The notes: generated by a model not told the origin, from the letters alone. Counted from the stretch's first letter, positions 9,068-21,636 are shown. The stretch is 64,000 nt of DNA from CAWJLS01 sp963843755 (GCA_963843755.1 CAWJLS010000003.1:186001-250000); one strand, 5' to 3'. Program-made: numbers and translations.

Positions 9068-9352
9068 ATGACCGACTTCGCACCATTCGACTACACCGAC
9101 GACGAGCTACGCAGCTATCTTCCGTCCGGCTGGACCCTGGTCGAGCACGACCGGGGCGAGGTCGACGCGACGTGGAATCCGAAGAAGCGAACCTGGACGA
9201 CCCGGGTCGAGGACACGGCCGACATGCGCTGGGACCTGGCCGTGCGCCAGGAGGAGGTCGACAAGGAGGGCCGGATGCCCGCTCTCAAGCGGGCGATGGA
9301 CCGGCTCTACACCGACCGCCTGGGCAAGCGGACCCGGGGGCTCGGCATCTGA
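9068..9352 (+). CDS. Small conserved-looking protein of unknown function
   Basis: I do not recognise this 94-residue protein. It is soluble, charged, and rich in Trp, Asp, Arg and Tyr, with no signal peptide or membrane segment. Its middle reads LVEHDRGEVDATWNPKKRTW, followed by a helical C-terminal half with alternating acidic and basic residues. Codon use follows the high-GC third-position bias of neighbours, which supports it as a real gene. ATG start, with a modest purine stretch (aatagggcg) before it. It stands alone between the acyl-CoA dehydrogenase operon (divergent) and pyrE (convergent), and a palindromic element follows it at once. Confidence 0.65.
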   Translation: MTDFAPFDYTDDELRSYLPSGWTLVEHDRGEVDATWNPKKRTWTTRVEDTADMRWDLAVRQEEVDKEGRMPALKRAMDRLYTDRLGKRTRGLGI

Positions 9353-9357
9353 CCGGA

Positions 9358-9421
9358 TCTGCCCCCGATCCCATCTCGATCCCTTTCCCGCCCGCCAGGG
9401 GGAACGGGACACCCCCACCCG
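9358..9421. repeat. Palindromic intergenic element, copy 1
   Basis: Between two convergent genes. A hairpin at 9380-9409 has arm tccctttccc facing gggaacggga with one mismatch, preceded by a gatccc-tcgatccc stretch and followed by a C-run. The same design recurs at 47202-47270 and 59209-59253. It may be a bidirectional terminator or a REP-like repeat. Confidence 0.6.
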
Positions 9422-9448
9422 GGGGTGCGGCGGCTCGTGGGATGGGTC

Positions 9449-10035
9449 TCAGCCGCCCGGGCGGCTGCCGGGCTTGATCGCTCTCCCGCCTTCCGCGCAC
9501 AGCGGGCACTCGTCGGCCGGCCAGGTCGGCAGGTCGAGGCCCAGGAGGGCGAAGTAGGGCACGTCGAACGGGTTCTCGCCGCCGGACCGGTTGATGATCG
9601 AGCCGACCGCGATCACCTCGCCGCCCGCCTCCTCCACCACCGCCGCCGCCTCCCGGGTCGAGCGGCCCGTGGTCACCACGTCCTCGACGATCACCACCCG
9701 TTCGCCGTCGGCGAGCCGGAACCCGCGGCGCATCTCCATCACCCCCTGGCGGCGCTCCGTGAACCGGAACGGCAGGTCGAGGGCGGCGGCGACCTCGTGG
9801 CCGATCAGCAGGCCGCCCATGGCCGGCGCCACGATCGACCGGGGTCGCAGCGACGCCACCAGCCGCGCGAGGGCGGCACCGACCCGGCGCGCCCGCGTCG
9901 GCCGTTCGAGCAGTAGGGCGCACTGGACGTAGGCGGGCGAGTGGCGGCCCGACGACAGCTCGAAGTGTCCTTCTGCAAGGGCGCCGCTCTCCTCGAGCAG
10001 CGCCCGCACGTCGCCTTCGGTCATCCCCTCCAAGC

Positions 10036-10039
<4 letters not shown>
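9449..10039 (-). CDS. pyrE: Orotate phosphoribosyltransferase
   Basis: Joins orotate and PRPP to make OMP in pyrimidine synthesis; cytosolic. 196 residues. Seen: GHFELSSGRHSPAYVQCALL near residues 25-44 (orotate-side loop), APAMGGLLIGHEVA near 71-84, and the PRPP loop RVVIVEDVVTTGRSTREA near 116-133. The chosen ATG overlaps the stop of the upstream NtrC-type gene (ATGA); a second ATG five codons later is possible. A CPLC pair near the C-terminus and a PGSRPGG tail are lineage variation. It is odd that it follows a sigma-54 regulator, and I see no other pyrimidine gene here. Confidence 0.93.
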
Positions 10040-11409
<1,370 letters not shown>

Positions 11410-11730
11410 GGCCGCTTTATACCAGGGACCGAGCCCGCCGGGGAGTCTGTAGAGAGCAGCCGGCGAGTCTGCCGGAGCGTCCGGAAGGGAGGGCTCGAAG
11501 GGGACGGCGCTCGAACTGGACGGCTGGGAGCTCAACGAGCGCCTCGTTGACGGCCGCGTCGGCCCGGGCAGGAGGCTCAGAAGCCGTCGCGGACGCGGCC
11601 GCCAGCGCCCCTTGACGCCCTCCCTTCCGGACGCTCCCCCGCGAACCGTTCATCCCCCCCACCCCCGGACCACGAGAAGGTACGGAAGACCTGGGAGGGA
11701 GGGGGTCGGGGGGTGGTCGGGAGGATCGGA
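11410..11730. other. Intergenic spacer between htrA and the NtrC-type gene
   Basis: 321 bases. It holds a C-run/G-run imperfect palindrome around 11645-11722 (ccccccaccccc facing ggggggtggtc). A tataaa on the minus strand sits 8 bases before the regulator ATG with no matching -35 box. No convincing gene. Confidence 0.4.
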
Positions 11731-13236
11731 TCACGGCACCCGCGGAAACACGAACCGCGGCGGCAGCTCCTGCCCGCGATGGAACTGGCGCACGTAGAGC
11801 CGCAGACGCGAGCCGGACGGGGCGGCGCCGACCGCCTGCTCGAACTCCTGGACGCTCGCCACCGGCTGGCCGTTGACCTCTGTGACCACGTACAGGATGC
11901 CGTCGTTGCGCACCCCTTCGTCCCACAGCGGGCTGGTCGGCTCGACGTTGGTCAGCCAGACGCCGGCCACGCCCTCCGGGATGCCGTGGGTCTGGCGGCT
12001 CCCCGGGGTCAGGTCCTGGTAGCGCACGCCCAGCCAGTCGATGCCCCGGTCTTCGGGTACGGCCTGGGCCACCTGCTGCTCGTCCCGGGTCGGCCGCTCG
12101 ATGAGCTTGACGGTCTTGGTGACCCGGTCGCCGCCGTGGAGGATCGTCAGGTCGACCGTCTCGCCGGGCCCCTTGGCCGAGACGTAGTCGATCAAGAAGC
12201 GGGCGCTGTCGACCTTCTGGCCGTCCGCCTCCAGCACGATGTCGCCGTGGACGACCCCGGCCTTGGCCGCCGGCTCCCCGGGCAGGACTTGGGTGACCAG
12301 CACGCCGTGGGGCTCCTTCATGCCGAACGCCTGGGCGATGTCGAAGTCGACGTCGTTGATCATGATCCCCAAGTAGCCGCGGCTGACGGTGCCGGTGTCC
12401 TCGAGCTGGGGCAGGATCTGCTTGAGGGTGTTGACCGGCACGGCGAAGCCGATGTTCTCCGCGCCCCAGTTGATCGCGCTGTTGATCCCGATCACCTCGC
12501 CCTTGACGTTGATCAACGGGCCGCCGGAGTTGCCGAAGTTGATCGCGGCGTCGGTCTGGATGAAGTTCTCGAACGAGCTCTCGTTGCTGATGTTGATCTG
12601 GCGTCCCTTGGCGCTCACCACGCCGACCGTTACCGTCTGATCGAGGCCGAGCGGGTCGCCGATCGCCATCACCCAGTCGCCGGGGCGCAGGGCATCGCTG
12701 TCGCCCAGAGCGAGGTACGAGAGCTCGTGCCCGACGTCGACCTTGAGCAGCGCCAGGTCGGTCGGCGGGTCGGTCCCGACCACCTTCGCCTCGTACTCGC
12801 GCCCGAGCAGCCGCACCGTCACCTCGTCCGCATCCTCGACCACGTGGTAGTTGGTCACGATCAGGCCGTCGGAGCGGACCACGAAGCCGCTACCGCCACC
12901 CTCAGAGCGGAAGCGCTCCGGCTGCTGGTCGCCCTGGCCGTCCTCGCGGTCGCGGGGTCCGAAGAAGTAGTGGAACTGGTCCGAGCCGCGCGGCCGCTCC
13001 CGGATGGTCGAGGTCTGCACCGAAGCGACCGCCGGCTCCACCGCCTCGGCCAGGTTGGCGAAGCTCGGCAGGCCGCCGAGCGCCTCGGAGCCGACGACGC
13101 CCTGCGGAACGATCGGATCGGAGCCCTGGGCGGACGTGACGGACGTGAGATTCAGCCCTCCGGCGAGGACCATCCCGAAGGCGACGGCTCCCAGGAGGAG
13201 GGCGAAGGAAACGAGTTGACGCTGCTTGGTGCTCAT
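11731..13236 (-). CDS. HtrA/Deg-family periplasmic serine protease with PDZ domains
   Basis: Exported trypsin-like protease/chaperone for misfolded envelope proteins. About 501 residues. The start ATG at 13236 has aggag upstream and gives a basic N-terminus and hydrophobic stretch (LVSFALLLGAVAFGMVLAGG), a signal anchor or signal peptide. Catalytic triad: His in VTNYHVVEDAD, Asp in DPPTDLALLKV, Ser in NFGNSGGPLINVKG. Two PDZ-like domains follow: GYLGIMINDVDFDIAQAFGM with LPGEPAAKAGVVHGDIVLE, then WLGVRYQDLTPGSRQTHGIP. An acidic and glutamine-rich loop REDGQGDQQPERF precedes the protease core, as in DegQ/DegS relatives. It is divergent from the rimP-nusA operon. Confidence 0.94.
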   Translation of the reverse strand: MSTKQRQLVSFALLLGAVAFGMVLAGGLNLTSVTSAQGSDPIVPQGVVGSEALGGLPSFANLAEAVEPAVASVQTSTIRERPRGSDQFHYFFGPRDREDGQGDQQPERFRSEGGGSGFVVRSDGLIVTNYHVVEDADEVTVRLLGREYEAKVVGTDPPTDLALLKVDVGHELSYLALGDSDALRPGDWVMAIGDPLGLDQTVTVGVVSAKGRQINISNESSFENFIQTDAAINFGNSGGPLINVKGEVIGINSAINWGAENIGFAVPVNTLKQILPQLEDTGTVSRGYLGIMINDVDFDIAQAFGMKEPHGVLVTQVLPGEPAAKAGVVHGDIVLEADGQKVDSARFLIDYVSAKGPGETVDLTILHGGDRVTKTVKLIERPTRDEQQVAQAVPEDRGIDWLGVRYQDLTPGSRQTHGIPEGVAGVWLTNVEPTSPLWDEGVRNDGILYVVTEVNGQPVASVQEFEQAVGAAPSGSRLRLYVRQFHRGQELPPRFVFPRVP

Positions 13237-13469
13237 GGCGCTACGGGCTCCTTCCGTGCTCGTGTCGTACCGACGGCGAGATCCGCCATCTTCGCACGTT
13301 TCGGTCTCCGGCAGGCCGGAAGCGGAATGAGAGGCCACCGGGTGCTGTTAACATTCTGCGGGGCGGCGAGAGCACGCCTGCTCGGGTTCGCCGTCGGCGC
13401 CTCCTGGAGGCGTCGGAACGCGGGCCTGCTATCATCTGGTCGAGTGCGGCGGAGCCGCCCGAGGTCGAA

Positions 13470-13498
13470 TTGCGTTCGGCCCCGGGGAAGGTTATACT
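13470..13498 (+). promoter_or_regulatory. Sigma-70-like promoter of the rimP-nusA-infB operon
   Basis: TTGCGT at 13470-13475 and TATACT at 13493-13498 with a 17-base spacer, the best promoter match in this gap. It places the transcript start near 13505, just before the leader hairpin. It is the only clear promoter before the long transcription/translation operon. Confidence 0.75.
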
Positions 13499-13530
13499 TG
13501 AGGCTGTCGACTTGCCTCGACCCAGAAGGG

Positions 13531-13555
13531 AGTGGGCATAACGCCCACTTTTTTT
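13531..13555 (+). terminator. Terminator-like leader hairpin (attenuator) before rimP
   Basis: A perfect 7-base stem, AGTGGGC 13531-13537 with GCCCACT 13543-13549, a 5-base loop and seven T in a row. It starts about 26 bases after the predicted transcript start and about 155 bases before the first possible rimP start. This is an intrinsic terminator by form, so in this place it acts as a leader attenuator or as a premature-termination control for the nusA operon. Similar hairpins are known ahead of rimP-nusA operons in other bacteria; the regulator here is unknown. Confidence 0.8.
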
Positions 13556-13709
13556 GTTGGTGGCAACGAAGACGTGGCGACCCGCCCTGCGGGGCCCGGA
13601 GGACGGGCTTCCTTGGAGGGGCGCGTCCGCGCGCAGAGCACTGCTGTCGAGAGCGCTCCTGCGAGGGGACGACGAGGCAGTGGAACGACGAGGAGACGAG
13701 ACGAGACCG

Positions 13710-14254
13710 ATGGCGAGCCAGCGAGCCGAACGATCCGAGAGCGCCAACCGCGCGTCCCACGGGGTAGCCACCCCGCGGGCGACCGGTGCGCTCTCCCCGA
13801 GCTCGAGCACGAGCTCGAGGCGATCGCCGACTCCAACGGCTGCGAGCTGGTCCACGCCGAGTTCAAGGGGGGCCTGCTGCGGCTCTTCATCGACCGGCCG
13901 GACGCCGGCGGCGTCGACCTGAGCGACTGCGAGGTCGTCTCCAAGCAGGTCTCCGCCCTCCTCGACGTCGTCGACTTCGGCACCGGGCACTACACGCTCG
14001 AGGTCAGCTCGCCCGGCCTCGACCGGCAGCTCTACCGGCCGCGGGACTACCGGCGCTTCGTCGGCAGCCTGGCGAAGGTGACGTTCCGGGAGCCGGAGAC
14101 CGGCGCGAAGCGCACCGTGATCGGCCGCTTGAACGAGTACCGGGACGACGGTCCGCAGGGACCGGAGGTCACCGTGGACCTGACCGAGCGGGAGGAGAGG
14201 CTGACGCTCCCCCTCGACGCGATCGAGGTGGCCCGGCTCGAGATCGAACTATAG
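13710..14254 (+). CDS. rimP: Ribosome maturation factor RimP, start unresolved
   Basis: 30S assembly factor. The core (ELEHELEAIADSNGCEL, GLLRLFIDRPDAGGVDL, CEVVSKQVSALLDV, YTLEVSSPGLDRQLYRPRDY) is plain from about 13798 to 14254; the SPGLDR block is diagnostic. No ATG, GTG or TTG precedes the core within reach in its own frame. The best start is the ATG at 13710 with aggag upstream, but it is in another frame and joins the core only if one base is missing in the C-run near 13795-13802. I therefore give 13710 as the start on that assumption. Next gene nusA follows 15 bases after the stop. Confidence 0.75.
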
Positions 14255-14269
14255 GAATCGAAGAACGCG

Positions 14270-15860
<1,591 letters not shown>

Positions 15861-15960
15861 TAGACAGGCCGGACGGGTGGGCGATCGCGAGCGGCCGGCC
15901 GGGCCGAGGCAGGAACGAGAGCAGGTACGAGAGAGAAGCGAGAGGAGTCGCGTAACCGAT

Positions 15961-18574
15961 ATGGGAAAGATTCGGGTCCAAGACCTGGCGAAGATGATGA
16001 ACCTCCCGAGCCAGGACCTCATCTTCAAGTTGAAGTCCATCGGGGTACGGGTCGAAGGCGACGACGCCCACATCGACACCGACACGCTGCAGGCGATCTT
16101 GAAGGGGAAGCAGCTCCCCCACCCGCGCGAGGTCATCCTGCGGGACGAGGAGGCGCAGGCGACCGCGCCGAAGCCGTCGCGCCGCGCTCCCCGCCGCCGG
16201 CCGCCGACCAGCCCGCTGCGCCCCAACCGCCCGCGCACGGTGATCCGCAAGGTCGACTCCAAGATCGAGGCGATCCCGACCCGCGAGAAGGAAGAGCCGA
16301 AGAAGGCGCCGGAGGTGAAGGAGGCACCGCCCGGCCGAGGAGGCGGCCAAGCCGGCCGAAGCCCGCGGCCGAGGAGCCGGGCGGAGGCCGCCGCCGAAGC
16401 CGCGCCGAACAAGGCCGCGGAAGGCCCCGCCAAGGCCGCCGAAGCCAAAGCCGCGACCGAGAAGCCGGCCGCGGCCGCCAGGCCGCGAAGCGGCCGCCGA
16501 GGCGAAAGCCAAGGAGAAGCCGAAGGCCGCGGCCGAAAAGCCGGCCAAGAAGAAGGCCGACGACGAAGGTCGCGACGAGCCCGAGGAGGACGCCGGCCAA
16601 GCGCGGCGAAGAAGAAGCGCCCCGCCCGCGCCGAGGAGGACGAGGACCTGGCCGCGTTCCGCGGCAAGATCGAAGAGGACGAGCTCGAAGAGGAGATCGC
16701 CGGACCGGCGGCCGCCAAGGCGGCCCAGCCGAGCCGCGCCCAGCGGCGCAAGAAGCGCAAGGAGAAGCGCGTGGAGGGGAAGGTCCTCCCGTTCAAGGAG
16801 AAGAAGCCGGAGGGGCCCGTGATCGTCTCCGAGGCGATGACCGTCCGCGAGTTCGCCGAGAAGCTCGGCGTCAAGGCCAAAGACCTGATCCAGCTCCTGT
16901 TCAAGAAGGGGGTCATGGCCAACATCAACCACGTGCTCGCTCCGGAGACGGCCCTCGAGCTGGCCGAAGAGCTCGGCGTGGAGGCCATGGAGGTGAGCTT
17001 CGAGGAGGCCCAGCAGCTCGAGCAGGAAGAGGCGCTCGGCGACGAAGCGGGCACCAAGGAGCCGCGCGCCCCGGTGGTCACCGTCATGGGCCACGTCGAC
17101 CACGGCAAGACCTCGCTCCTCGACCAGATCCGCAAGACCAAGGTGGCCGAGGGCGAGGCCGGCGGCATCACCCAGCACATCGGCGCCTACGAGGCGCGGC
17201 ATGGACGACGGCCGCAAGGTCGTCTTCCTCGACACCCCGGGCCACGAGGCGTTCACCATGATGCGCGCCCGCGGCTCCAAGGTGACCGACATCGTCGTCC
17301 TGGTGGTGGCCGCCGACGACGGCGTGATGCCCCAGACCATCGAGGCGATCGACCACGCCAAGGCGGCCGGCGTGCCGATCGTCGTCGCGATCAACAAGAT
17401 GGACAAGGCCAACGCCAACCCCGACCGGGTCAAGAAGGAGCTGGCCGACCACGAGCTGCTGGTCGAGGACTGGGGCGGCGACATCGTCGCCGTGCCGATC
17501 TCCGCCCTCAAGGGCGAGGGCATCGACGAGCTGATGGAGATGCTCGTCCTCACCGCCGACCTGCTGGAGCTCAAGGCGGCGCCCGACGTTCCCGGCCAGG
17601 GCGCCGTGCTCGAGGCGCGCAAGGAGATCGGCCGCGGCACCGTCGCCACGGTGCTGGTCCAGAACGGCACGCTGCGAGTCGGCGACTCGTTCGTCTGCGG
17701 CGCCACCTACGGCCGCGTGCGCTCGATGGTCAACGACGTCCGCGAGCGGCTCCAGGAGGCCGGCCCGGCGACGCCGGTCGAGGTCGCCGGCTTCTCCGAC
17801 GTGCCGGAGGCGGGCGACCTGCTCCAGGTCGTCGCCGACGAGTCGAAGGCGCGCGAGATCGCCGAGCACCGCCAGGAGCAGGTCCGCAAGCGCGAGCTCC
17901 AGCCGACCACCGGCAAGCTCTCCCTCGACCAGCTCTTCGACCGCATCCAGGAGGGCGAGGTCAAGGAGCTGCCGGTGGTGGTCAAGGCCGACGTCCAGGG
18001 CTCCGTCGAGGTGCTCAAGGACGCCCTGGTCAAGCTCAGCACCGAGAAGGTCCGGGTCGAGGTCATCCACTCGGCCGTCGGCGCCATCTCCAGCAACGAC
18101 GTGCTCCTCGCCTCCGCGTCCGACGCGATCATCATCGGCTTCAACGTCCGGCCCGAGCGCAAGGCCACCGAGCTGGCCGAGAAGGAGGACGTCGAGATCC
18201 GCCTCCACACCGTGATCTACGAGCTCACCGACGAGCTCAAGAAGGCGATGCTCGGCCTGCTCGAGCCGGAGTTCAAGGAGGTCACCCGCGGCCGCGCCGA
18301 GGTGCGCGAGATCTTCAAGGTGCCGCGGATCGGCACCGTCGCCGGCTGCCACGTGGTCGACGGCGTCATCTCCCGCAACGCCTCCGTCCGCCTGCTGCGC
18401 GACAACGTGGTGGTCTTCACCGGCAGGATCTCCTCGCTCAAGCGGTTCAAGGACGACGCCTCCGAGGTCCGGAGCGGCTTCGACTGCGGCATCTCGCTCG
18501 AGGGCTACCAGGACATCAAGCCGGGCGACGAGATCGAAGCCTTCGAGAAGGAGGAAGTGGCTCAGACCCTGTGA
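15961..18574 (+). CDS. infB: Translation initiation factor IF-2, frameshifted
   Basis: GTPase that brings initiator tRNA to the 30S subunit. The N-terminus IRVQDLAKMMNLPSQDLIFK is the IF2_N domain. A long Ala/Glu/Lys/Pro linker follows, in which the natural-looking composition hops through all three frames between about 16330 and 16625, consistent with several single-base insertions. A second IF2_N (TVREFAEKLGVKAKDLIQL) precedes the G domain: G1 GHVDHGKT at about 17090, G2 GEAGGITQHIGAY, then a frame break at 17197-17200, G3 DTPGHEAF, G4 NKMDKAN. Domains II-IV run to 18574 intact (VVVKADVQGSVEVL, VVDGVISRNASVRL). ATG 15961 has a gagaggag stretch upstream. Confidence 0.92.
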
Positions 18575-18637
18575 CGCCGCCCCGCGCGGTGTCGCCGGAG
18601 CCGGTGCGTCCGACGCACGCGGCCGCGCTACGTCATC

Positions 18638-18934
18638 ATGGTCGTCGGGATCTCCATCTTCGAGCTGCACCTGCCCGCCTGCCGCAGCCTCAAGGCCAAG
18701 CGGAAGGTGGTCAAGGGGCTGGTGGACCGGATCCACGCCCGCTTCCGGGTGTCGGTCGCCGAGACCGGCTTCCACGACCTGCACCAGCGCGCCGAGATCT
18801 CCCTCGCCATCGTCTCCCAGAGCGAGAGCGAAGCGCTCCACATGATGGACGAGATCCGCACCCTCATCGACGGCGTCGAGCCGGACGCGTTCCTCACCCG
18901 CTGGGAGCCCGAGATCCTGGAGGCCGCCCGATGA
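18638..18934 (+). CDS. DUF503 family protein
   Basis: 98-residue protein of the DUF503 (YlxP-like) family, commonly found between infB and rbfA. Seen: the N-terminal strand VVGISIFELHLPACRSLKAK, then KVVKGLVDRIHARFRVSVAE and a C-terminal half rich in Ser and Glu. The family is thought to bind RNA or assist ribosome maturation, but its role is not settled. The stop overlaps the rbfA ATG (ATGA). Intact, in contrast to the genes on both sides. Confidence 0.88.
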   Translation: MVVGISIFELHLPACRSLKAKRKVVKGLVDRIHARFRVSVAETGFHDLHQRAEISLAIVSQSESEALHMMDEIRTLIDGVEPDAFLTRWEPEILEAAR

Positions 18935-19282
18935 GCCGCCGCACCGACAGGGTCGGCGACCTGGTGCGCGCCGAGCTCTCGCGCCTGATCGCGCCAGGAG
19001 ATGAACGATCCCCGGATCCACCTCGCGTCGGTGAGCACGGTCGACGTCAGCCCCGACCTGCACCACGCCCAGATCTCGATCTCGGTGCTCGGCACCGAAG
19101 GTCGCGACGAAGCGATCGAGGCGCTCCAGGGCGCCCGCGGCTTCCTCCGCTCCCGGCTGGCCCGGGAGCTCCGTCTGAAGAACGTCCCGGAGCTCGAGTT
19201 CCATCTCGACCGGGGCGCCGAGCACAGTCAGCGAATCTCCGACCTCCTGGAGACCCTCCATGTCGACGACGAAAGCACCTGA
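18931..19282 (+). CDS. rbfA: 30S ribosome-binding factor RbfA, frameshifted
   Basis: Cold-shock 16S maturation factor. The N-terminus RRTDRVGDLVRAELSRLI is in the frame of the ATG at 18931. At 18989-18993 one extra base (atcgcgcc) throws it out of frame. With that base removed it reads SRLIRQEMNDPRIHLASVST, the RbfA signature, and continues ISISVLGTEGRDEAIEAL to the stop at 19282. Total about 116 residues, normal. An ATG at 19001 could give a truncated product but would lack helix 1. The last 23 bases overlap the start of nrnA. Confidence 0.9.
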
Positions 19283-20291
19283 AGCTCTGCTCACCAAGAT
19301 CCGCCAGGGCAACCGGTTCCTGATCACCGGCCACGTCAGCCCCGACGGCGACTCGCTCGGCTCCTCTCTCGGCCTGGCGCGTCTCCTGCGCAGCATGGGC
19401 AAAGGCGCGCTGATCTGGTTCCGCGACCCGGTGGCCAGCGTCTACGCCTCGGTCCCCGGGGTCGAGCGCATCCACCAGGGCACCGAGAACCCGGCCGGCT
19501 TCCCGGAGCGGTTCGACGCCATCATCGCCATCGAGTGCCCGAGCCTCGAGCGCTCCGGCCTGGTCGAGGAGCTGACCGCTCCCGAGCTGCCGATCCTGAA
19601 CATCGACCACCACCTGGGCAACCAGCACTACGCCCAGGTCAACTGGGTCGACTCGGCGGCGCCGTCGGCGGGCGAGATGATCTACCGGCTGGCCAAGAGC
19701 ATGAACGCGCCGCTCGATCCCGAGACCGCCAACGTGCTCTACATGACCATCCTCACCGACACCGGCGGCTTCCGCTTCTCGAACGCCACCGAGGCGGCGT
19801 TCGAGGCGAGCGCCAGCCTGGTCCGCGAGGGCGCGCGGCCCGAGATGGTCTCCCAGTGGGTCTACGAGAACCGGCCGCTGGCGGTGCTGCGGCTGCTGAC
19901 CGAGATGCTCGAGAGCCTGGAGCTCCACGTCGACGGCCGGCTCGCCACCGTGCTGCTGACCGCCGAGATGATGCAGCGCGCCGGCGCCACCGCCGCCGAC
20001 ACCGAGGGGCTGGTCGACTACCCCCGCACCATCTCCGGCGTCGAAGGCGTCGCCCTGCTGCGCGAGCGCGAAGACGGCAAGACCAAGGTGTCGCTGCGCA
20101 GCCGCGGCGAGGTCGACGTGGAGAAGGTCGCCCGGCGCTACGGCGGCGGCGGCCACAAGAACGCCGCCGGATGCGTCCTCGACCAGGGACCCGCGGCGGC
20201 CCGCGACGAGGTGGTCGCCGCCCTCTCCGAGGTGCTCGAGCTAGACTCACCGAGACCTGTCGTCGAACGATGCGAGACGGACTGCTACTGA
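19260..20291 (+). CDS. nrnA: DHH-family phosphoesterase (NrnA-type nanoRNase/pAp phosphatase)
   Basis: Degrades short oligoribonucleotides and 3'-phosphoadenosine 5'-phosphate; cytosolic, Mn-dependent. 343 residues. Seen: ITGHVSPDGDSLGSSLGLA near residues 21-39 (motif I), IAIECPSLER (motif II, with Glu-Cys where D-T is common), NIDHHLGNQHYAQVNWVD near 116-133 (DHH motif), TDTGGFRFSN (motif IV), and the C-terminal DHHA1 motif RRYGGGGHKNAAGC. Intact. It overlaps rbfA at its 5' end and truB at its 3' end by about 22 bases, so translation is coupled along the row. Motif II variation could mark altered metal binding, but the family tolerates changes there. Confidence 0.92.
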   Translation: MSTTKAPEALLTKIRQGNRFLITGHVSPDGDSLGSSLGLARLLRSMGKGALIWFRDPVASVYASVPGVERIHQGTENPAGFPERFDAIIAIECPSLERSGLVEELTAPELPILNIDHHLGNQHYAQVNWVDSAAPSAGEMIYRLAKSMNAPLDPETANVLYMTILTDTGGFRFSNATEAAFEASASLVREGARPEMVSQWVYENRPLAVLRLLTEMLESLELHVDGRLATVLLTAEMMQRAGATAADTEGLVDYPRTISGVEGVALLREREDGKTKVSLRSRGEVDVEKVARRYGGGGHKNAAGCVLDQGPAAARDEVVAALSEVLELDSPRPVVERCETDCY

Positions 20292-21236
20292 TCGACAAGG
20301 GCGCGGGGTTCACCTCCCACGACGCCGTGCAGCGGGCGCGCCGCCTGCTGCGCCAGAAGAAGATCGGCCACTGCGGCACGCTGGACCCGAACGCCACCGG
20401 CCTGCTCCTCCTGACCCTGGGCAAGGCGACCCGGCTGACCCGGTTCCTCATCCGCGCGCCCAAGGTCTACGAGGGCACGATCCACTTCGGCCGCGCCACC
20501 GACACCTACGACTCCACCGGCACCACCACCGAGGAGCACCCGACCGAGGGGCTGACCCGGGAACGGATCGCCGAGCGGATGGCCACCTTCGAAGGCACCA
20601 TCGAGCACGTCGTCGCCCCCCTACTCCGCCAAGAAGGTCAAGGGCAAGAAGCTCTACGAGCTGGCGCGGGTGGGCGAGGAGGTGCCGCGGGAGACCAAGC
20701 AGGTCACGGTCTACGAGCTCAGCCCGGTCGGGGAGCTCGAGCACCGGCAGGAGCCGATCCCCGGCCCCCGGCTCCGCTTCCGGCTCGGCTGCGGGTCCGG
20801 GACCTACGCCCGCACCCTGGCCCACGACCTGGGGCAGGAGCTCGGCTGCGGGGCGAACCTCGAGACCCTGCGCCGGATCAAGATCGGGCCGTTCGAGCTG
20901 ACCGACGCGCTGACCCTCGAGCAGCTCGCCGAGCGCGCCGAGGGTCCCGACGGCGCTCCAGCGGCCGAAGCAGGCGATCTGGAGGAGGCCCTGGGCAGCG
21001 CCTGGGTCCCCTTCGACCGCATCCCCCTCCCCTTCCAGCAGATCACCGCCGATCACCAGCAGGAAGAGCGGTTGCTGCACGGCCAGACCGTGCTGGTGCG
21101 CGATCTGGGCGGAGAGGAGGGCGACTGGATCAAGTTGATGAACCGACGCGAGCAGCTCATCGCGATCGGCACCGTGGTCGAACGAATCGGCGAGCGCGGC
21201 GTGGGCATCATCCAGCCGCGGGTCGTCTTCAAGTGA
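20270..21236 (+). CDS. truB: tRNA pseudouridine-55 synthase, frameshifted
   Basis: Makes pseudouridine 55 in the T loop of tRNA. Seen: LLLIDKGAGFTSHDAVQRAR at residues 4-23, KIGHCGTLDPNATGLLLLTL near 33-52 with the catalytic Asp, and YEGTIHFGRATDTYDSTG. At 20612-20621 one extra base shifts the frame; with it removed the text reads VVPPYSAKKVKGKKLYELAR, the TruB YSA-K-GK-LYE-AR block. The rest (FRLGCGSGTYARTLAHDLG; a C-terminal PUA-like part) follows in frame to 21236. ATG 20270 lies inside the end of nrnA. Confidence 0.9.
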
Positions 21237-21305
21237 TCGAGAGGGCTCCGGAGTTGCGGAGCCGCGTGGTAGACTTGCGCGGATAAGAAGAACGAGGAGA
21301 AGGAT

Positions 21306-21569
21306 TTGGAAACCCAAGAGAAGCAGCAGATCATCGAAGAGTACAAGGTCCACGACAACGACACCGGCTCGCCCGAGGTGCAGGTCGCGATCCTGACCCA
21401 GCGGATCAACGAGCTGACCGAGCACTTCAAGGTCCACAAGCAGGACCACCACAGCCGGCGCGGCCTGCTGAAGCTGGTCGGACGCCGGCGCCGCCTGCTG
21501 GACTACCTCAAGCGGAAGGACCTCGAGCGCTACAAGACGACGATCGAGCGCCTCGGAATCCGCAAGTAG
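21306..21569 (+). CDS. rpsO: Ribosomal protein S15
   Basis: Small-subunit protein that binds 16S rRNA at the central domain junction. 87 residues from a TTG start, with gaggagaagg upstream as ribosome-binding site. Seen: HDNDTGSPEVQVAILTQRIN and KDHHSRRGLLKLVGRRRRLL-type text (here KQDHHSRRGLLKLVGRRRR), both diagnostic. Followed by pnp after about 294 bases, the same pairing as in many bacteria, where S15 and PNPase expression are linked. Intact. Confidence 0.96.
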   Translation: METQEKQQIIEEYKVHDNDTGSPEVQVAILTQRINELTEHFKVHKQDHHSRRGLLKLVGRRRRLLDYLKRKDLERYKTTIERLGIRK

Positions 21570-21636
21570 CGGCCTGCCACCCGCAGCTCCGCTCCACCCG
21601 CCCGCCCCATCGGCCCCTTCCGCGCGTCGCGGCGGC

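Noticed and set aside
11410..11535. N-terminal extension of the NtrC-type regulator
   Set aside because: Adds only Ser/Pro/Ala-rich residues before the receiver domain; the ATG at 11409 is the natural start.
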